Below, in pieces: positions 1 through 10,821 of a stretch of DNA of 64,000 nt; position 1 is the first letter of the stretch; every line of letters starts with the position of its first letter. This stretch comes from Campylobacter sp. RM10537 (GTDB taxonomy: Bacteria; Campylobacterota; Campylobacteria; Campylobacterales; Campylobacteraceae): positions 930,001 through 994,000 of the forward strand of contig NZ_CP059597.1 in assembly GCF_022369435.1 (NCBI RefSeq). The letters run 5' to 3'. Both the position numbers and the translations under genes were made by a program. The notes under the pieces were generated by a model. That model saw only the letters and a program-made list of their open reading frames with translations, was not told where the DNA came from and searched no databases.

Positions 1-662
1 TTGAACATTGTTTCATTCTTTCTTGTTCTAGCACTTCTTGCATTTTTTTTCTAGTATTCTCAAGCCATCTTTCATCACTCGTATCTACCAAATCCATACA
101 AATAATCTTTAAAATTCCACCATTTACATTAAAACTTTTCGTATCTAAAATTTTAGCAGAATCCACAATTAAAATAGGTTGAACTTTTAAATTTAATTTT
201 TCAGTTAAAACTTTAGCTCCACTTTGAAACTTAAGCATTTTTTCTGTTTTTGAACGTGTTCCTTCAGGAAAAATTGCTAAAACTCTATTTTCATTTAATC
301 TTTCTTTAGCCTCTTTTAATACACGTACCAAATCTCTTGGATTTTTTCTATCAATACAAAGTAATTTTGGTTTTTTTATAGTAATTTTAAAAAGTGGAAT
401 TTCGCCTAATTCTTTTTTTGCAACCCAACATAAATTTTTAGGATACAATCCTTCTAAAGCAATAATATCTAAAGCGCTTTGATGATTCATTAAAATCATA
501 TTTGCATTAGGATTAAACTTACCAACAAGATCTGTTTTATAAAAAATAGTAAATTTTTGAAATTTAGCCCAAATTCTACGAATTTTCCATAAGATATTTT
601 GAGATTTTACAAAACAAAAACAACACACCACAATTAAAATACTAAAAATAAAAAAAAACCAA
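1..662 (-). CDS. plsC: 1-acyl-sn-glycerol-3-phosphate acyltransferase (partial, C-terminus outside window)
   Basis: Acylates lysophosphatidic acid to phosphatidic acid at the inner membrane. The minus-strand frame is open to base 1, so the C-terminus is missing. After a hydrophobic N-terminal segment it shows the acyltransferase HX4D motif (NHQSALD) and the FPEGTR motif with SKT after it, in the usual order and spacing. No in-frame ATG precedes the hydrophobic segment; the first plausible start after the upstream stop is a TTG at 662, so the start is uncertain. It lies about 12 bases after the preceding gene and is probably the last or near-last gene of the ctpA-pur operon. Family assignment is firm from the two motifs; the true start is inference. 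Confidence 0.85.
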
Positions 663-674
663 AAATATAAAGCT

Positions 675-1871
675 TTAATTTTTTTGCAAATCTTCACGAA
701 GTACCCATCCTATTTTTCCATTTTCAAGAACTACTTTAATATAGTTTAATCTTTTTCCCAAAATTTTAACTTTTTCTTTAGAATGAGCTGTATAGAAAAA
801 AGTTGAAGGCTCTGTTGGCAAAATTCTTACCCTTGAACCTGATTTTAAAATACCATTTTTTATACTTGTATCTATAAAAAAACTCAGTATAAAACATGCT
901 ATTGCTAAAGTCAAAATAATGTAATTTTTTCTCCATACAAATACAAGTGCAAAAACAAATGTAAAAAACCAAAGCACATATTGCTTATAAATATTAAAAT
1001 CTTTATTAGTGGGATTTAAATCACTTTGAGTGCTGATTTCATCATCGCTGATAACAAGTCTAAAACTCATATTTTCAAGACTCTTAGTATTTTTATTAAA
1101 ATAAGAAAAATCAAAATGAGTTTTAGATGATGGAAACAAAGCATAATAAAAACCAGTAGAAGCATTAAAATCACCTTTTAAGTTTTCTACTCCTTGTTTT
1201 TTAACACCATTGATATAAAAGCTCTTAAGATTTGTATTTGTAGCATTTAATTCAAGCATAACAATAATATTACTATTATCAAAATTTTTAGTTTTTATCT
1301 TTTTAACTTCTAAAGAACTTGCTACCAAGTGTGAAAAATGATTATCACTTGGCGTAATTTCATATCTAATTGGATTTAAATTTAAAGTAGATTGCTGAAA
1401 AACTTCTCCATTTCTGAGTAATTGAATCGAAATTTGTTCTAAAGAAGCATTAGAGGTTTTAGCCTCAAACCATAAAGTTGTTATATATTCACCCTGTATA
1501 TTTTCCCATTTCGCACTAGGATTTAAAAAAAGCAAATCATCATTTTTTTTAAAATTAATTTTAAAATCAAAATTGGTATTTTCAGTTGTTTTTGCATGAA
1601 TAGTAATTGGAAAAACCTCTCCAACATAAACCTTATGTGGATACTCATCATTAGTAAGTACCAAAGAACTTTGAGGGATAAAAGGATCTTCAATATTGCT
1701 CGTATCTATATCATTATTTTCATCGCTTGGAGCAATATTTTGGTAAATTTTTTGATCTTCTTTAGGTAACTTTTCTAGCTCTTTTTGTACTTTTTGGACA
1801 TCAAAAACAGAAATTTCTTTTTGAGCAAAAAGGCTACAAGAAATTAAAAATATAAAAAATAATATTTTCAC
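675..1871 (-). CDS. periplasmic/membrane protein with C-terminal SH3-like domain, function unknown
   Basis: A 398-residue protein with an N-terminal signal peptide (KILFFIFLISCSLFA), a long periplasmic region, two closely spaced hydrophobic segments near residues 300-335, and a C-terminal stretch (about 350-398: AHSKEKVKILGKR, then GKIGWVLREDL) typical of bacterial SH3 domains. The beta-rich N-terminal region followed by membrane segments and SH3 recalls BatD-like or stress-related periplasmic proteins, but I cannot assign a function. Its start overlaps the stop of purQ by 4 bases, so it is translationally coupled to the purine genes. A homologue sits next to purQ in C. jejuni, from memory. 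Confidence 0.8.
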   Translation of the reverse strand: MKILFFIFLISCSLFAQKEISVFDVQKVQKELEKLPKEDQKIYQNIAPSDENNDIDTSNIEDPFIPQSSLVLTNDEYPHKVYVGEVFPITIHAKTTENTNFDFKINFKKNDDLLFLNPSAKWENIQGEYITTLWFEAKTSNASLEQISIQLLRNGEVFQQSTLNLNPIRYEITPSDNHFSHLVASSLEVKKIKTKNFDNSNIIVMLELNATNTNLKSFYINGVKKQGVENLKGDFNASTGFYYALFPSSKTHFDFSYFNKNTKSLENMSFRLVISDDEISTQSDLNPTNKDFNIYKQYVLWFFTFVFALVFVWRKNYIILTLAIACFILSFFIDTSIKNGILKSGSRVRILPTEPSTFFYTAHSKEKVKILGKRLNYIKVVLENGKIGWVLREDLQKN

Positions 1872-2512
1872 ATAAAACCTTCAAGCATTTTTAAGCCCAC
1901 TTCATTACCCAAAACACTATCACAAGCTCTTTCAGGATGTGGCATAAGACCAAAAATCTTTTTATTTTCATCGCAAATTCCAGCAATATCACAAAGAGAA
2001 CCATTAGGATTTTGTTGATATTTTAACGTGATTAAATCTTTATCTTCTAATTCTTTTAAAATATTCTCTTTTGCATAGTAATTTCCTTCCCCATGTGCAA
2101 TAGGTAAATTTACAATATCACCTTTTTGAAAATTTCTTAAAAAGACATTTTGATTTGAAACTACTTTTAAATCTTGATTTTTTGAAATAAAGCTTAATTT
2201 TTCATTATGTTTCATTGCACCTTTTAAAAGACCACTTTCTAAAAGAATTTGAAATCCATTGCAAATTCCTAAAATATAGCCCCCTTTTTTAGCATGCTCA
2301 AAAACACCTTGCATTGCAGGAGCAAGCTTAGCAATTGCGGCACATCTTAGATAATCTCCATAAGAAAATCCTCCAGGCAAAACAACTAAATCAGCTTTAA
2401 ATTCTTTTTGCTCATGCCAAATAATTTCAGTTTTAGCGCCAAGTTTATTAAATGCATATTCTGTATCAAATTCGCAATTTGTTCCAGGAAATCGAATAAT
2501 TGCTACTTTCAT
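1868..2512 (-). CDS. purQ: phosphoribosylformylglycinamidine synthase, glutaminase subunit PurQ
   Basis: Releases ammonia from glutamine for FGAM synthesis, step four of purine biosynthesis, in complex with PurL and PurS. The 214-residue protein is a class I glutamine amidotransferase: the nucleophile cysteine sits in GICNGFQIL (about residue 85) and the catalytic His/Glu in MPHPERAC near the C-terminus. The N-terminus (VAIIRFPGTNCEFDT) is the PurQ signature. It overlaps purS upstream and the periplasmic protein downstream by 4 bases each. The separate small PurS and PurQ point to the three-subunit PurLQS enzyme; PurL is not in this window. Confidence 0.96.
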   Translation of the reverse strand: MKVAIIRFPGTNCEFDTEYAFNKLGAKTEIIWHEQKEFKADLVVLPGGFSYGDYLRCAAIAKLAPAMQGVFEHAKKGGYILGICNGFQILLESGLLKGAMKHNEKLSFISKNQDLKVVSNQNVFLRNFQKGDIVNLPIAHGEGNYYAKENILKELEDKDLITLKYQQNPNGSLCDIAGICDENKKIFGLMPHPERACDSVLGNEVGLKMLEGFM

Positions 2513-2757
2513 AATTTCTCGCTTGTGCTCAGTTCATAATCTTCAATCACATTATTAACCAATAGCTCTTCGCACATTTTAGCAATACGCTCTTTAGCCC
2601 TTATTTCATCTTTTTCATCTAAATCAAGTATGAGTTGTTTAGCCATTCTTACTTCTTTAACTTCATTAAAATTTAAAGAATGTAAAGCTTTTTCAATAGC
2701 TTTACCTTGAGGATCTAAAACTCCATTTTTTAAAAAAATATTTATTACTATTTTCAT
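2509..2757 (-). CDS. purS: phosphoribosylformylglycinamidine synthase subunit PurS
   Basis: Small bridging subunit of the PurLQS FGAM synthase, thought to help channel ammonia from PurQ to PurL. 82 residues, the normal size, with the typical N-terminal strand and GVLDPQGKAIEKALHSL motif, then VREV-like VKEVRMAKQL. The ATG at 2757 is preferred because an AAGG Shine-Dalgarno sits about 7 bases upstream; a TTG one codon earlier is also in frame. It lies 9 bases after purC and overlaps purQ by 4 bases, consistent with one operon. Confidence 0.93.
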   Translation of the reverse strand: MKIVINIFLKNGVLDPQGKAIEKALHSLNFNEVKEVRMAKQLILDLDEKDEIRAKERIAKMCEELLVNNVIEDYELSTSEKL

Positions 2758-2766
2758 CAATATGCC

Positions 2767-3477
2767 TTAATTTAAAATTCTTTTTAAAACTTCTTCATAA
2801 GCTACTTTTACATTGCCCAAATCTTGACGAAATCTATCTTTATCTAGTTTTTCATTACTAAATTTATCCCAAAATCTACAACTATCTGGACTTATTTCAT
2901 CAGCTAAAACAAGTTCATTATCTTTAGTTAAGCCTAATTCTATTTTAAAATCAATAAGTCTTAAATTTTTAGAATCAAAAAATGGAGTTAAAATAGAATT
3001 GATCTTTTTGGCAATATTCTTAATCTCTTGAATTTGGGTTTCATCTTGAACCAAATTTAAAATTAAACAATGATCATCATTGATAAAAGGATCTCCTAAA
3101 GCATCATCTTTTAAGCAAAATTCAACCAAAGCAAAAGGTAAAACTTTGCCATCTTCTAAACCTAATCTTTTTACAATAGAGCCTGTGGCAACATTACGTA
3201 CTATTACTTCTATAGGAATAATTTTACATTTTTTTACTAGTTGTTCAGTATCACTAATACGATCAACTAAATGGGTTTTAATACCATTTTTTTCAAGCAA
3301 ATGAAAAATTTCTGTACTAATTTTACAATTTAAAGCCCCTTTGCCGCTTTCATTTCCCTTTTTTTCAGCATTAAAAGCTGTTAAATCATCCTTAAATTCA
3401 CTGATCAATAAATTTTCATCATCTGTTTTAAAAAGTTTTTTTCCTTTTCCTTCATACATTAAATCTTTTTTTGTCAT
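2767..3477 (-). CDS. purC: SAICAR synthetase (phosphoribosylaminoimidazole-succinocarboxamide synthase)
   Basis: Joins CAIR and aspartate with ATP to make SAICAR in purine synthesis. At 236 residues it is the normal short bacterial form. Recognisable elements are the N-terminal [10 protein letters not shown], the [15 protein letters not shown] segment, and [12 protein letters not shown] near residue 195, which binds substrate. Its ATG overlaps the ctpA stop by 4 bases, so it is probably coupled to ctpA translation. The same ctpA-purC-purS-purQ order is known from C. jejuni. Confidence 0.96.
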   Translation of the reverse strand: MTKKDLMYEGKGKKLFKTDDENLLISEFKDDLTAFNAEKKGNESGKGALNCKISTEIFHLLEKNGIKTHLVDRISDTEQLVKKCKIIPIEVIVRNVATGSIVKRLGLEDGKVLPFALVEFCLKDDALGDPFINDDHCLILNLVQDETQIQEIKNIAKKINSILTPFFDSKNLRLIDFKIELGLTKDNELVLADEISPDSCRFWDKFSNEKLDKDRFRQDLGNVKVAYEEVLKRILN

Positions 3478-4802
3478 AATGCACCCTCCTTAATATTTAA
3501 AATTTTCACCGCATCAATGGCAGATTTTAATTGCGCATCTTCATAAATTTGTTTTAATGTAATGATATTTTTATCATTTTTCTCTTCTTTTTTCTCTTCT
3601 TTTTTATCATTAGTTTTTTGAAGTTCATTCTCTAAATGCTGTTTTAATTCGCTTTCTTTTAAATTAAACCCTTCCTCTTGAGCACTCACCTTTCCAGGAA
3701 AAACTTCAATATCTGGTTTTACCCCTATGGCTTGAATGGTACGACCACTTGGTAAATAATATCTTGCTATAGTCAATCTTAATGCTTCAGTTTTATTAAT
3801 AGGAATTATTTGCTGAACGCTACCTTTTCCAAAAGTATTTTCACCAACAATTACGGCTCTTTTTAAATCTTGCAAAGCCCCACTAACAATCTCACTTGCA
3901 CTTGCGCTACCACCATTAACAAGCACTACCAAAGGAGCATTGGAAATTTTATTTTTTGCCTCTGCTTTATATTCTTGATTTTCGCTGGCTATACGTCCTT
4001 TTTGAGAAACAATCACACCCTTATCGACAAATAAATTAACAAGCCCTATAGCTTGACTTAAAAGTCCGCCTGGATTATTTCTAAGATCTAAAATAACTCC
4101 TTTAGCATTAGGATATTTTTTAAGTTCCTTACTTGCCAAATCAACTACATTTTTATCAAAATTAGTTACTCTTAAATACAAAATATTTTCTTTTTGTATC
4201 AATTTTGCATAAACACTTTCAACTTTTATAATATCTCTCATAAGAGTCACATCAAAAGGTTTAGTAGAACCTTTTCTAAAAATAGTTAAAGTAATTTCAG
4301 TTTTTGGCTTGCCACGCATTTTTTCTACGGCATCATTTAAATTCATACCCAAGGTTGCTTCATTATTTATTTTTAAGATTATATCTCCTGATTTTATTCC
4401 CGCCTTGTCTGCAGGAGTTCCTTCCATAGGAGAAACAACAGTTAAAGCACCATCTTTCATGCCTACTGTAATTCCAAGTCCACCAAATTCACCATTAGTT
4501 TGGATTTTCATATCATTAAAATCTTTCTCATTCATGAAAGAAGAATGTGCATCAAGATTGCTCAATAATCCAGATAAAGACTTGTCTACTAAATCGCTTA
4601 TATTTTCATCATCAACATAATATTGTTCAACTATAGCTAAAGTTTTTGTAAGCTTATCTAAAGCTTGTAAACGTTGTTCTATTTTTTTATTATCATCATT
4701 TTTAGCGTGTAAATTTCCAACAAAAAAAATACAAAAAGCCAAAGAGCTTATAAAACCTACCAAAGCGGCTAAAGATCGTTTTATTTTCAAGTGTAACTCC
4801 AT
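3474..4802 (-). CDS. ctpA: carboxy-terminal processing protease, S41 family
   Basis: Periplasmic serine protease of the CtpA/Prc family (442 residues). An N-terminal membrane anchor or signal (about residues 10-33: [19 protein letters not shown]) is followed by a PDZ domain (about 95-175, [12 protein letters not shown]...[15 protein letters not shown]) and the S41 domain. The catalytic Ser is in [12 protein letters not shown] and the general-base Lys in [10 protein letters not shown]. The C-terminal part has a charged Lys/Glu-rich linker (KKEEKKEEK) before a short conserved end. It is the first gene of the minus-strand operon, opposite the CsoR-like gene. Confidence 0.94.
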   Translation of the reverse strand: MELHLKIKRSLAALVGFISSLAFCIFFVGNLHAKNDDNKKIEQRLQALDKLTKTLAIVEQYYVDDENISDLVDKSLSGLLSNLDAHSSFMNEKDFNDMKIQTNGEFGGLGITVGMKDGALTVVSPMEGTPADKAGIKSGDIILKINNEATLGMNLNDAVEKMRGKPKTEITLTIFRKGSTKPFDVTLMRDIIKVESVYAKLIQKENILYLRVTNFDKNVVDLASKELKKYPNAKGVILDLRNNPGGLLSQAIGLVNLFVDKGVIVSQKGRIASENQEYKAEAKNKISNAPLVVLVNGGSASASEIVSGALQDLKRAVIVGENTFGKGSVQQIIPINKTEALRLTIARYYLPSGRTIQAIGVKPDIEVFPGKVSAQEEGFNLKESELKQHLENELQKTNDKKEEKKEEKNDKNIITLKQIYEDAQLKSAIDAVKILNIKEGAL

Positions 4803-4895
4803 TAAGATTTTTTTCTAAATTTTAATAAAAAATGCTTAAGAAATTGTAAATTAAGCATAATAAAATTTATATTGCATTTTCTTTTATTTTTTATG

Positions 4896-4910
4896 TTAGA
4901 ATGATTCTAA
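4896..4910 (+). promoter_or_regulatory. perfect 7-1-7 dyad over the -10 region of the CsoR-like gene (operator candidate)
   Basis: The sequence TTAGAATGATTCTAA is a perfect inverted repeat with one central base. It contains the likely -10 hexamer TAGAAT (4897-4902), about 50 bases before the start codon of the CsoR-like gene. The 7-1-7 layout resembles the PerR/Fur box family (PerR type TTATAATNATTATAA, one mismatch per half). Either a Fur-family regulator or the CsoR-like protein itself could bind here; the sequence does not decide. Confidence 0.5.
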
Positions 4911-4950
4911 ATTTTTACTTTAAAAAATCAAAGGATTTTTAGGAAAATAA

Positions 4951-5238
4951 ATGCAAAATACAAAAAAACATCAACATTCTCAAAAACATATTAAAGCAAT
5001 CAGCAATAGACTTAGTCGCACAATTGGACATTTAGAAGCAGTTAAAAACATGGTAAAAAGAGATGAGGATTGTAGTAAAATTTTAATACAACTTGCCGCT
5101 ATTAAAGCAGCTGTTAACAATACCGCAAAAGCTGTTTTAAAAGAACATCTAGCTCATTGTATCCATCATACATGTTCTAAAGAAAATAAACAAAGCATAG
5201 AAGATCTTAATAAAGCTATTGATATGTTTGTAAAATAA
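4951..5238 (+). CDS. CsoR/RcnR-type metal-sensing transcriptional repressor
   Basis: A 95-residue member of the CsoR/RcnR (DUF156) family: all-helical repressors that release DNA on binding Cu(I), Ni/Co or reacting with thiol stressors. The family core IGHLEAVKNMVKRDEDC is present, followed by ILIQLAAIKAAV and LKEHLAHCIHH. The Cys of EDC, the His of EHL and the Cys of AHC match the C-H-C ligands of CsoR-like members; the extra His-rich N-terminus (HQHSQKH) and HCIHH leave RcnR-like metal use open. A clear AGGA ribosome site precedes the ATG. No metal efflux gene is adjacent, so the target is unknown. Confidence 0.85.
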   Translation: MQNTKKHQHSQKHIKAISNRLSRTIGHLEAVKNMVKRDEDCSKILIQLAAIKAAVNNTAKAVLKEHLAHCIHHTCSKENKQSIEDLNKAIDMFVK

Positions 5239-5299
5239 ACTTTTGATCATATATTTACAAAAATAAACTTAGATATATTTATAAAATAATATAAAATAA

Positions 5300-5329
5300 C
5301 TTGACATTATATGACTAAAGTTATATAAT
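5300..5329 (+). promoter_or_regulatory. clpB promoter with overlapping HspR (HAIR)-like element
   Basis: A consensus sigma-70 promoter is visible: TTGACA at 5301-5306, 17 bases, TATAAT at 5324-5329. Overlapping it, CTTGACA (5300-5306), 7 bases, then ACTAAAG (5314-5320) matches the HAIR consensus CTTGAGT-N7-ACTCAAG at 5 of 7 and 6 of 7 positions. HspR is known to repress heat-shock genes including clpB in C. jejuni, so HspR repression of clpB by blocking the -35 region is a good inference. Confidence 0.7.
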
Positions 5330-5363
5330 ATAATCCATATAAATTAATAAAAAAGGAATGAAT

Positions 5364-7943
5364 ATGGCAAATATACAAGATTACTTAACAGACTCTATGC
5401 TTTCAAATGTTGAAAGTGCAGCATCTTTGGCAATATATTCTAAAAATAATGAAATTGTTCCTTTGCATCTTTTTTGGGCTTTGTGTGTTGATAGCTCAAG
5501 TTTACTTAATCAAATACTTAATAAGTTAAATATTTCCAAAGAAGCCTTAGAACTTGAAATTAAAAGTAAAATATCCAAATTACCAACAAGTTCAAATGTA
5601 AGCAAAGAAACCATCAGATTTTCAAACGAATTTATTAATTCTTTAGAAATGGCCAAAGGCTTAATGAGTGCGAATGGGGATAGCTATTTATCTGTAGATA
5701 CTTGGCTGATTAGTGAAAGCGAAAAAGATCCAATTAAAGAAATTTTATCCAAATTTCTCGATCGTAAAGAATTTCAAAAAGAATTACAAAAATTAAGAGC
5801 AGGAAGAAAGGTTGATAGCAAAACAAGTGATGAAACTTTAGATAGTTTAAATAAATTTGGTATTGATCTTACTCAAAAAGCAATCCAAGGAGAATTAGAT
5901 CCAGTTATCGGAAGAGAAGAAGAAATAGAAAGACTAATGCAAATTCTAATTCGTAAAACTAAAAATAATCCTATTTTACTAGGAGAACCTGGAGTTGGAA
6001 AAACTGCAATTGTTGAAGCTTTAGCACAAAGAATAATTAAAAAAGATGTGCCAACTTCTTTGCAAAATAAAAAAGTTATTGCACTTGATATGAGTGCTTT
6101 AATAGCAGGAGCAAAATACCGTGGTGAATTTGAAGATCGTTTAAAAGCAGTAGTCAATGAAGTGATTAAAAATAAAAATATCATTTTATTTATAGATGAA
6201 ATTCACACTATAGTAGGAGCTGGAGCAAGTGAAGGAAGTATGGATGCTGCTAATATCTTAAAACCTGCTTTAGCTAGAGGTGAACTTCATACCATAGGTG
6301 CGACCACTTTAAAAGAATATCGTAAATATTTTGAAAAAGACGCTGCCCTACAACGTCGTTTTCAACCTGTCAATGTTCCTGAACCTAGCATCAATGAAGC
6401 TCTAGCCATGTTAAGAGGCATTAAAGAAAAATTAGAAATTCATCATAATGTAACGATAAATGATAGTGCCTTAGTAGCAGCTGCTAAGCTTTCAAAACGT
6501 TATATAGCGGATCGTTTTTTACCTGATAAAGCTATTGATTTAATCGATGAGGCTGCTGCTGAACTTAAAATGCAAATTGAAAGTGAACCTAGTTCTTTAA
6601 GAAAAGTAAGAAAAGATATTGAAACCTTAGAAGTTGAAAATGAAGCTTTAAAAATGGAAGATGACAAAAAAAATGAAAAAAGAATAGAAGAAATTATTAA
6701 AGAATTAGCAAATTTAAAAGAAAAACAAAATGCTTTAAATTCACAATTTGAAAATGAAAAAGGCGTTTTTAATGAAATCAGTGCCAAGAAAAAAGAAATT
6801 GATCTTTTAAAAAATGAAGCTAATTTAGCTAAAAATAAAGGAGAATTTCAAAAAGCTGCTGAATTGGAATATGGAAAAATTCCAAGCCTTGAAAAAGAGG
6901 TGCAAAATTTAGAAGAAAAATGGAAAAAGATGAGCGAAAATGGTGTTTTGCTTAAAAATCAAGTAGATGAAGATTTAGTCGCTGGAATTTTAAGCAAATG
7001 GACGGGTATTAGTGTGCAAAAAATGCTTACTTCTGAAAAACAAAAATTCTTAGAAGTGGAAAAGCACTTAAAAGAAAGTGTTATAGGGCAAGATAAAGCT
7101 TTAAATGCTCTAGCAAGAGCCATTAAACGCAATAAAGCAGGACTTAATGCAGATAATAAACCTATAGGAAGTTTTTTATTTTTAGGTCCAACTGGAGTAG
7201 GAAAAACTCAATCAGCTAAAGCCTTGGCAAAATTTTTATTTGATGATGAAAAAGCTATGATACGCTTTGACATGAGCGAATTCATGGAAAAACATAGCGT
7301 TTCAAGACTTTTAGGAGCACCTCCAGGGTACATAGGACATGAAGAAGGTGGGGAGCTAACCGAAGCGGTACGCAGAAAACCTTATAGCGTTCTTTTATTT
7401 GACGAAGTTGAAAAAGCTCATAAAGATGTTTTCAATATACTTTTAGGAATTTTAGACGATGGAAGAGCAACAGATAGTAAGGGAGTGACAGTAGATTTTA
7501 AAAATACTATTATTATTTTAACTTCTAATATTGCTTCAAATGCAATAATGTCACTAAATGGTGAAGAAAAAGAAAATGCAATTAAAAGCGAATTAAAAAA
7601 TTTCTTTAAACCTGAATTTTTAAATCGTTTAGATGATATCATCACCTTTAATCCTTTAGGACAAGATGAGGCTTATGAAATAGTTAAACTTTTATTTAAA
7701 GATTTGCAAAATAGTTTGTCAAGTAAAGGAATAAAAGCAAATTTAAGCGAAAATGGAGCGCTTTTGATCGCAAAAAATGGCTTTGATCCTGATTTTGGAG
7801 CTAGACCATTAAAAAGAGCTATTTATGATATGATAGAGGATAAATTAAGCGATATGATCTTAGCTGATGAACTTAACGAAAATGATAATATTTTAATCGA
7901 TGCTGAAAATGATGAAATCGTAATCAAAAAAATACAAAATTGA
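5364..7943 (+). CDS. clpB: ATP-dependent disaggregase ClpB
   Basis: Hexameric cytoplasmic AAA+ chaperone that rescues aggregated proteins with DnaK. From the ATG at 5364 it has 859 residues, full length for the family. It shows the N-domain (about 1-140), the first AAA+ module with Walker [10 protein letters not shown] (about 206), a coiled-coil middle domain (about 405-525) rich in Lys/Glu, and the second AAA+ module with Walker [10 protein letters not shown] (about 607). Pore loop KYRGEFEDR and [13 protein letters not shown] are present. Another ATG at 5358 abuts the AAGGA ribosome site too closely, so 5364 is preferred. Heat-shock control through the upstream HAIR-like element is likely. 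Confidence 0.97.
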   Translation: MANIQDYLTDSMLSNVESAASLAIYSKNNEIVPLHLFWALCVDSSSLLNQILNKLNISKEALELEIKSKISKLPTSSNVSKETIRFSNEFINSLEMAKGLMSANGDSYLSVDTWLISESEKDPIKEILSKFLDRKEFQKELQKLRAGRKVDSKTSDETLDSLNKFGIDLTQKAIQGELDPVIGREEEIERLMQILIRKTKNNPILLGEPGVGKTAIVEALAQRIIKKDVPTSLQNKKVIALDMSALIAGAKYRGEFEDRLKAVVNEVIKNKNIILFIDEIHTIVGAGASEGSMDAANILKPALARGELHTIGATTLKEYRKYFEKDAALQRRFQPVNVPEPSINEALAMLRGIKEKLEIHHNVTINDSALVAAAKLSKRYIADRFLPDKAIDLIDEAAAELKMQIESEPSSLRKVRKDIETLEVENEALKMEDDKKNEKRIEEIIKELANLKEKQNALNSQFENEKGVFNEISAKKKEIDLLKNEANLAKNKGEFQKAAELEYGKIPSLEKEVQNLEEKWKKMSENGVLLKNQVDEDLVAGILSKWTGISVQKMLTSEKQKFLEVEKHLKESVIGQDKALNALARAIKRNKAGLNADNKPIGSFLFLGPTGVGKTQSAKALAKFLFDDEKAMIRFDMSEFMEKHSVSRLLGAPPGYIGHEEGGELTEAVRRKPYSVLLFDEVEKAHKDVFNILLGILDDGRATDSKGVTVDFKNTIIILTSNIASNAIMSLNGEEKENAIKSELKNFFKPEFLNRLDDIITFNPLGQDEAYEIVKLLFKDLQNSLSSKGIKANLSENGALLIAKNGFDPDFGARPLKRAIYDMIEDKLSDMILADELNENDNILIDAENDEIVIKKIQN

Positions 7944-7964
7944 AAGTAGAAATTTCTACTTTCA
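7941..7964 (+). terminator. rho-independent-like terminator after clpB
   Basis: A perfect palindrome starts at the clpB stop codon: TGAAAGTAGAAA followed by its exact complement TTTCTACTTTCA, then AT-rich sequence (AAAATTTATTT). It separates clpB from the restriction-modification genes. The T-run is imperfect, so termination efficiency is uncertain. Confidence 0.6.
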
Positions 7965-8060
7965 AAATTTATTTATAATATTCATTATCTCAATATTTTT
8001 ATATAATTTCTAAGCACCATTGATATATAATTAATTATAAAAAATTACTTAGGAATAAAA

Positions 8061-9794
8061 ATGCCAAAAAATAAATTATTGCAAGATTTAGAAGAGTATT
8101 TTGAAACTTTAGGACAAGTTAGAAATTTAGCACAAAATTATGATGAAAAATTATTTAATTATCTTTTAGAAGAGAGTAAATATAAAGAAGAATTTAAAAA
8201 TAGATTTTTTATTTTTAATAAAAAAGCCTTGATTTTTAAAATAAATGAATTTTTAATATTTTTAGATCTTAAAAATTTAAGTGGTAGTTTTACAAGTTAT
8301 GCTAACAAAATAGGACTTGCAAATAAAACAAAATCTTTTTTAAAAACAAATAATGAAGTAGTATTAAATTTTGCTTTTAAAGATGGTGTTATAAAAGGCG
8401 GACAAAGCAAAGATGATGAAATTCAAAATGAAATATTTTTTAATGAAATATTAGCTCGCGATGAAATAGATGCTTTATTTTCTCCAAAAGCCTTGCAAAA
8501 TTTTAAACTAATAGGCGAAAATAAAAATCTACAAGAATATTTAAAAGATAATCCAAATTTACTTATAAAAGGCAATAATTTATTAGCATTACATTCTTTA
8601 AAAAAGCTTTATGCAAATAAAGTAAAATTAATCTACATTGATCCACCTTATAATACAGGTAGTGATAGTTTTAATTATAATGATAAATTTAATCATTCTA
8701 CTTGGCTTACTTTTATGAAAAATCGTTTAGAAATTGCTAGAGAATTTTTAAGTGATGATGGTGTGATCTTTGTGCAATGTGATGATAATGAACAAGCTTA
8801 TTTAAAAGTGCTTATGGATGAAATTTTTGGAAGAGAGAATTTTGTTAGACAAATTATTTGGAGAATAGGCTGGGTTAGTGGATTTAAATCAACAGCAACT
8901 ATAGTGCGAAATCACGATACTATTCTTATATATTCTAAAAAACGAGATGTGTTAAAATTAAAAAAAATATATTTATCGCGAGATAACTATCAAGAGCGAT
9001 TTAATGATGAATCGATAAAAGCAATAAAGAATAAATTAGAACAATATCAACTTAATAAACAAGTTATTAATGATTTTATTGATTACTTATTGAAAGTAGG
9101 ATTACCGGAACAATATCCACTTGAAAGTACTTGGAATTGTAGTATATATGATAAATTAAATAGTATCGCAATAGTTTCATTTAGTGGAGAAAAAATTTCA
9201 AAATTATTAAATACAAATGAATTTTATGGACAAAAATCTGAAGCCTTGCTTCAAAGAATAATTGAAATTTCTACAAATGAAAACGATATAGTAATGGACT
9301 TTTTTGCAGGAAGTGGTACCACTTTAGCCGTTGCTCATAAAATGAAACGCAAATGGATAGGCATAGAGCAAATGGATTATATAAAAGACATTACAAAAGA
9401 AAGACTTAAAAAAGTCGTAGAAGGCGAGCAAGGTGGTATCAGCAAAACAGTAAATTGGCAAGGTGGTGGAAATTTTGTTTATGCTGAGCTTATGCCACTT
9501 AATACAATTTATAAAGAAAAAATACAAAATTTAAATGATGAAAAAGAATTAGATAACATTTATCAAGAGTTAAAAACTAAAGCTTTTTTAGATTATAGAG
9601 TAGATATACAAGACATTTTAAAAGATAAAGATTTTAAAGAATTAAGCTTAGAAGATAAAAAGCAAATTTTAAATTTAGCATTAGATTCTAATATGGATTA
9701 TGTTTTATATGGTGATATAAAAGATAAAGATTATGATATATCTAAAGAAACAATAAAACTTAATGAAATATTTTATGGTGATGAAAATGTTTAG
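8061..9794 (+). CDS. mod: Type III restriction-modification system, DNA methyltransferase subunit Mod
   Basis: Adenine-N6 DNA methyltransferase and specificity subunit of a Type III system (577 residues). Motif [13 protein letters not shown] (about 194-204), precedes the AdoMet motif FFAGSGTT (about 414), the beta-class order shared by Type III Mod proteins; the stretch in between (about 270-400) should be the target recognition domain. A promoter-like TATAAT lies at 8026-8031 and a ribosome site (AGGA) precedes the ATG. The gene appears intact with no simple-repeat phase tract. It overlaps res by about 14-32 bases depending on the res start. It sits between clpB and pbpA, adjacent in C. jejuni from memory, so the pair looks inserted. 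The recognition sequence cannot be read from the protein. Confidence 0.93.
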   Translation: MPKNKLLQDLEEYFETLGQVRNLAQNYDEKLFNYLLEESKYKEEFKNRFFIFNKKALIFKINEFLIFLDLKNLSGSFTSYANKIGLANKTKSFLKTNNEVVLNFAFKDGVIKGGQSKDDEIQNEIFFNEILARDEIDALFSPKALQNFKLIGENKNLQEYLKDNPNLLIKGNNLLALHSLKKLYANKVKLIYIDPPYNTGSDSFNYNDKFNHSTWLTFMKNRLEIAREFLSDDGVIFVQCDDNEQAYLKVLMDEIFGRENFVRQIIWRIGWVSGFKSTATIVRNHDTILIYSKKRDVLKLKKIYLSRDNYQERFNDESIKAIKNKLEQYQLNKQVINDFIDYLLKVGLPEQYPLESTWNCSIYDKLNSIAIVSFSGEKISKLLNTNEFYGQKSEALLQRIIEISTNENDIVMDFFAGSGTTLAVAHKMKRKWIGIEQMDYIKDITKERLKKVVEGEQGGISKTVNWQGGGNFVYAELMPLNTIYKEKIQNLNDEKELDNIYQELKTKAFLDYRVDIQDILKDKDFKELSLEDKKQILNLALDSNMDYVLYGDIKDKDYDISKETIKLNEIFYGDENV

Positions 9795-10821
9795 CAAAAA
9801 ACTACACGAGCTTTTACAGGAAGAATTTGGAAAAAGAGGTATAGAACAAATAGAAATTCCTTTTTATGTAAAAGATAATTTATCAAAAGAATTAAGAATT
9901 TATCAAGAAAAAGCTCTAAAGTATTATTATGCAAATTTTGATAGTATAAAACAAAGACATTTAATGTTTAATATGGCAACAGGAAGTGGAAAAACTCTTA
10001 TAATGGCGGCTTTAATGCTAGATTGCTATAAAAAAGGTTATAAAGATTTTATATTTTTTGTAAATTCTACTTCTATTTTAGAAAAAACTAAAGCAAATTT
10101 TGCCAAAAAATATTCAAATAAATATCTTTTTAAAGAAAATATAAATATAGATTCTAAAAATATAGAAATTAATATCATTAATAATCTTTTTGAAAGCAAA
10201 GATAATTGTATAAATATATATTTTACTACCATACAAGCTTTATTTTCTCTTTTTAAAAATGAAAGGGAAAATTCTTTAAGTTTTGAAGATTTAAAAAATA
10301 AAAAGCTTGTGTTTTTAGCCGATGAAGCTCATCATCTAAATAGTGATACTAAAAATAAAAATGAAAATGAACTTAAAGAAGGTTGGGAAGCTATTATAAA
10401 AAGAGCTTATGAAAGCAATAACGAAAATTTATTGTTTGAATTTAGTGCTACTATTCCGCAAGAATTTAATGTATTAGAAAAATATCAAGATAAAATTATT
10501 TATGAATATACCTTAAAAGAATTTTGCAAAGATAAATACTCTAAACGCATATTTTTAGTTAAATATGACAATGATGAGTTAGAATATAGATTTTTAGGAG
10601 CTGTGCTTTGTAGTCTTTATAGAGAGTTGTTAGCTCAAAAATATAATATAGTTTTAAAACCTGTTATTTTATTTAAAAGCGAATCTATAAAAGAATCTAT
10701 GCAAAATCAAGAAAAATTTATAGAATTTATAGATAATTTAGAAAACTTACAAATAGAAAATTTTTATAAAAATATAAACAAGGAAAGTGAACTTTTAAAT
10801 ATAAAGTTTAGAATTTTTTAA
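9763..10821 (+). pseudogene. res: Type III restriction endonuclease Res, N-terminal part (frameshifted)
   Basis: First part of the restriction/translocase subunit: a superfamily 2 helicase with Walker A MATGSGKT, Walker B/DEAH as FLADEAHH, and the SAT motif EFSATIP. The frame closes at 10819-10821 inside a T6A6 tract, while the next frame continues the same protein at once (from 10811). Removing one T or A would restore a protein of about 857 residues, normal for Res. Starts at 9763, 9775, 9781 or 9787 are possible; all overlap the mod 3' end. As read here, restriction should be inactive; a sequencing error or a slippage-reversible switch are alternatives. Confidence 0.85.
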
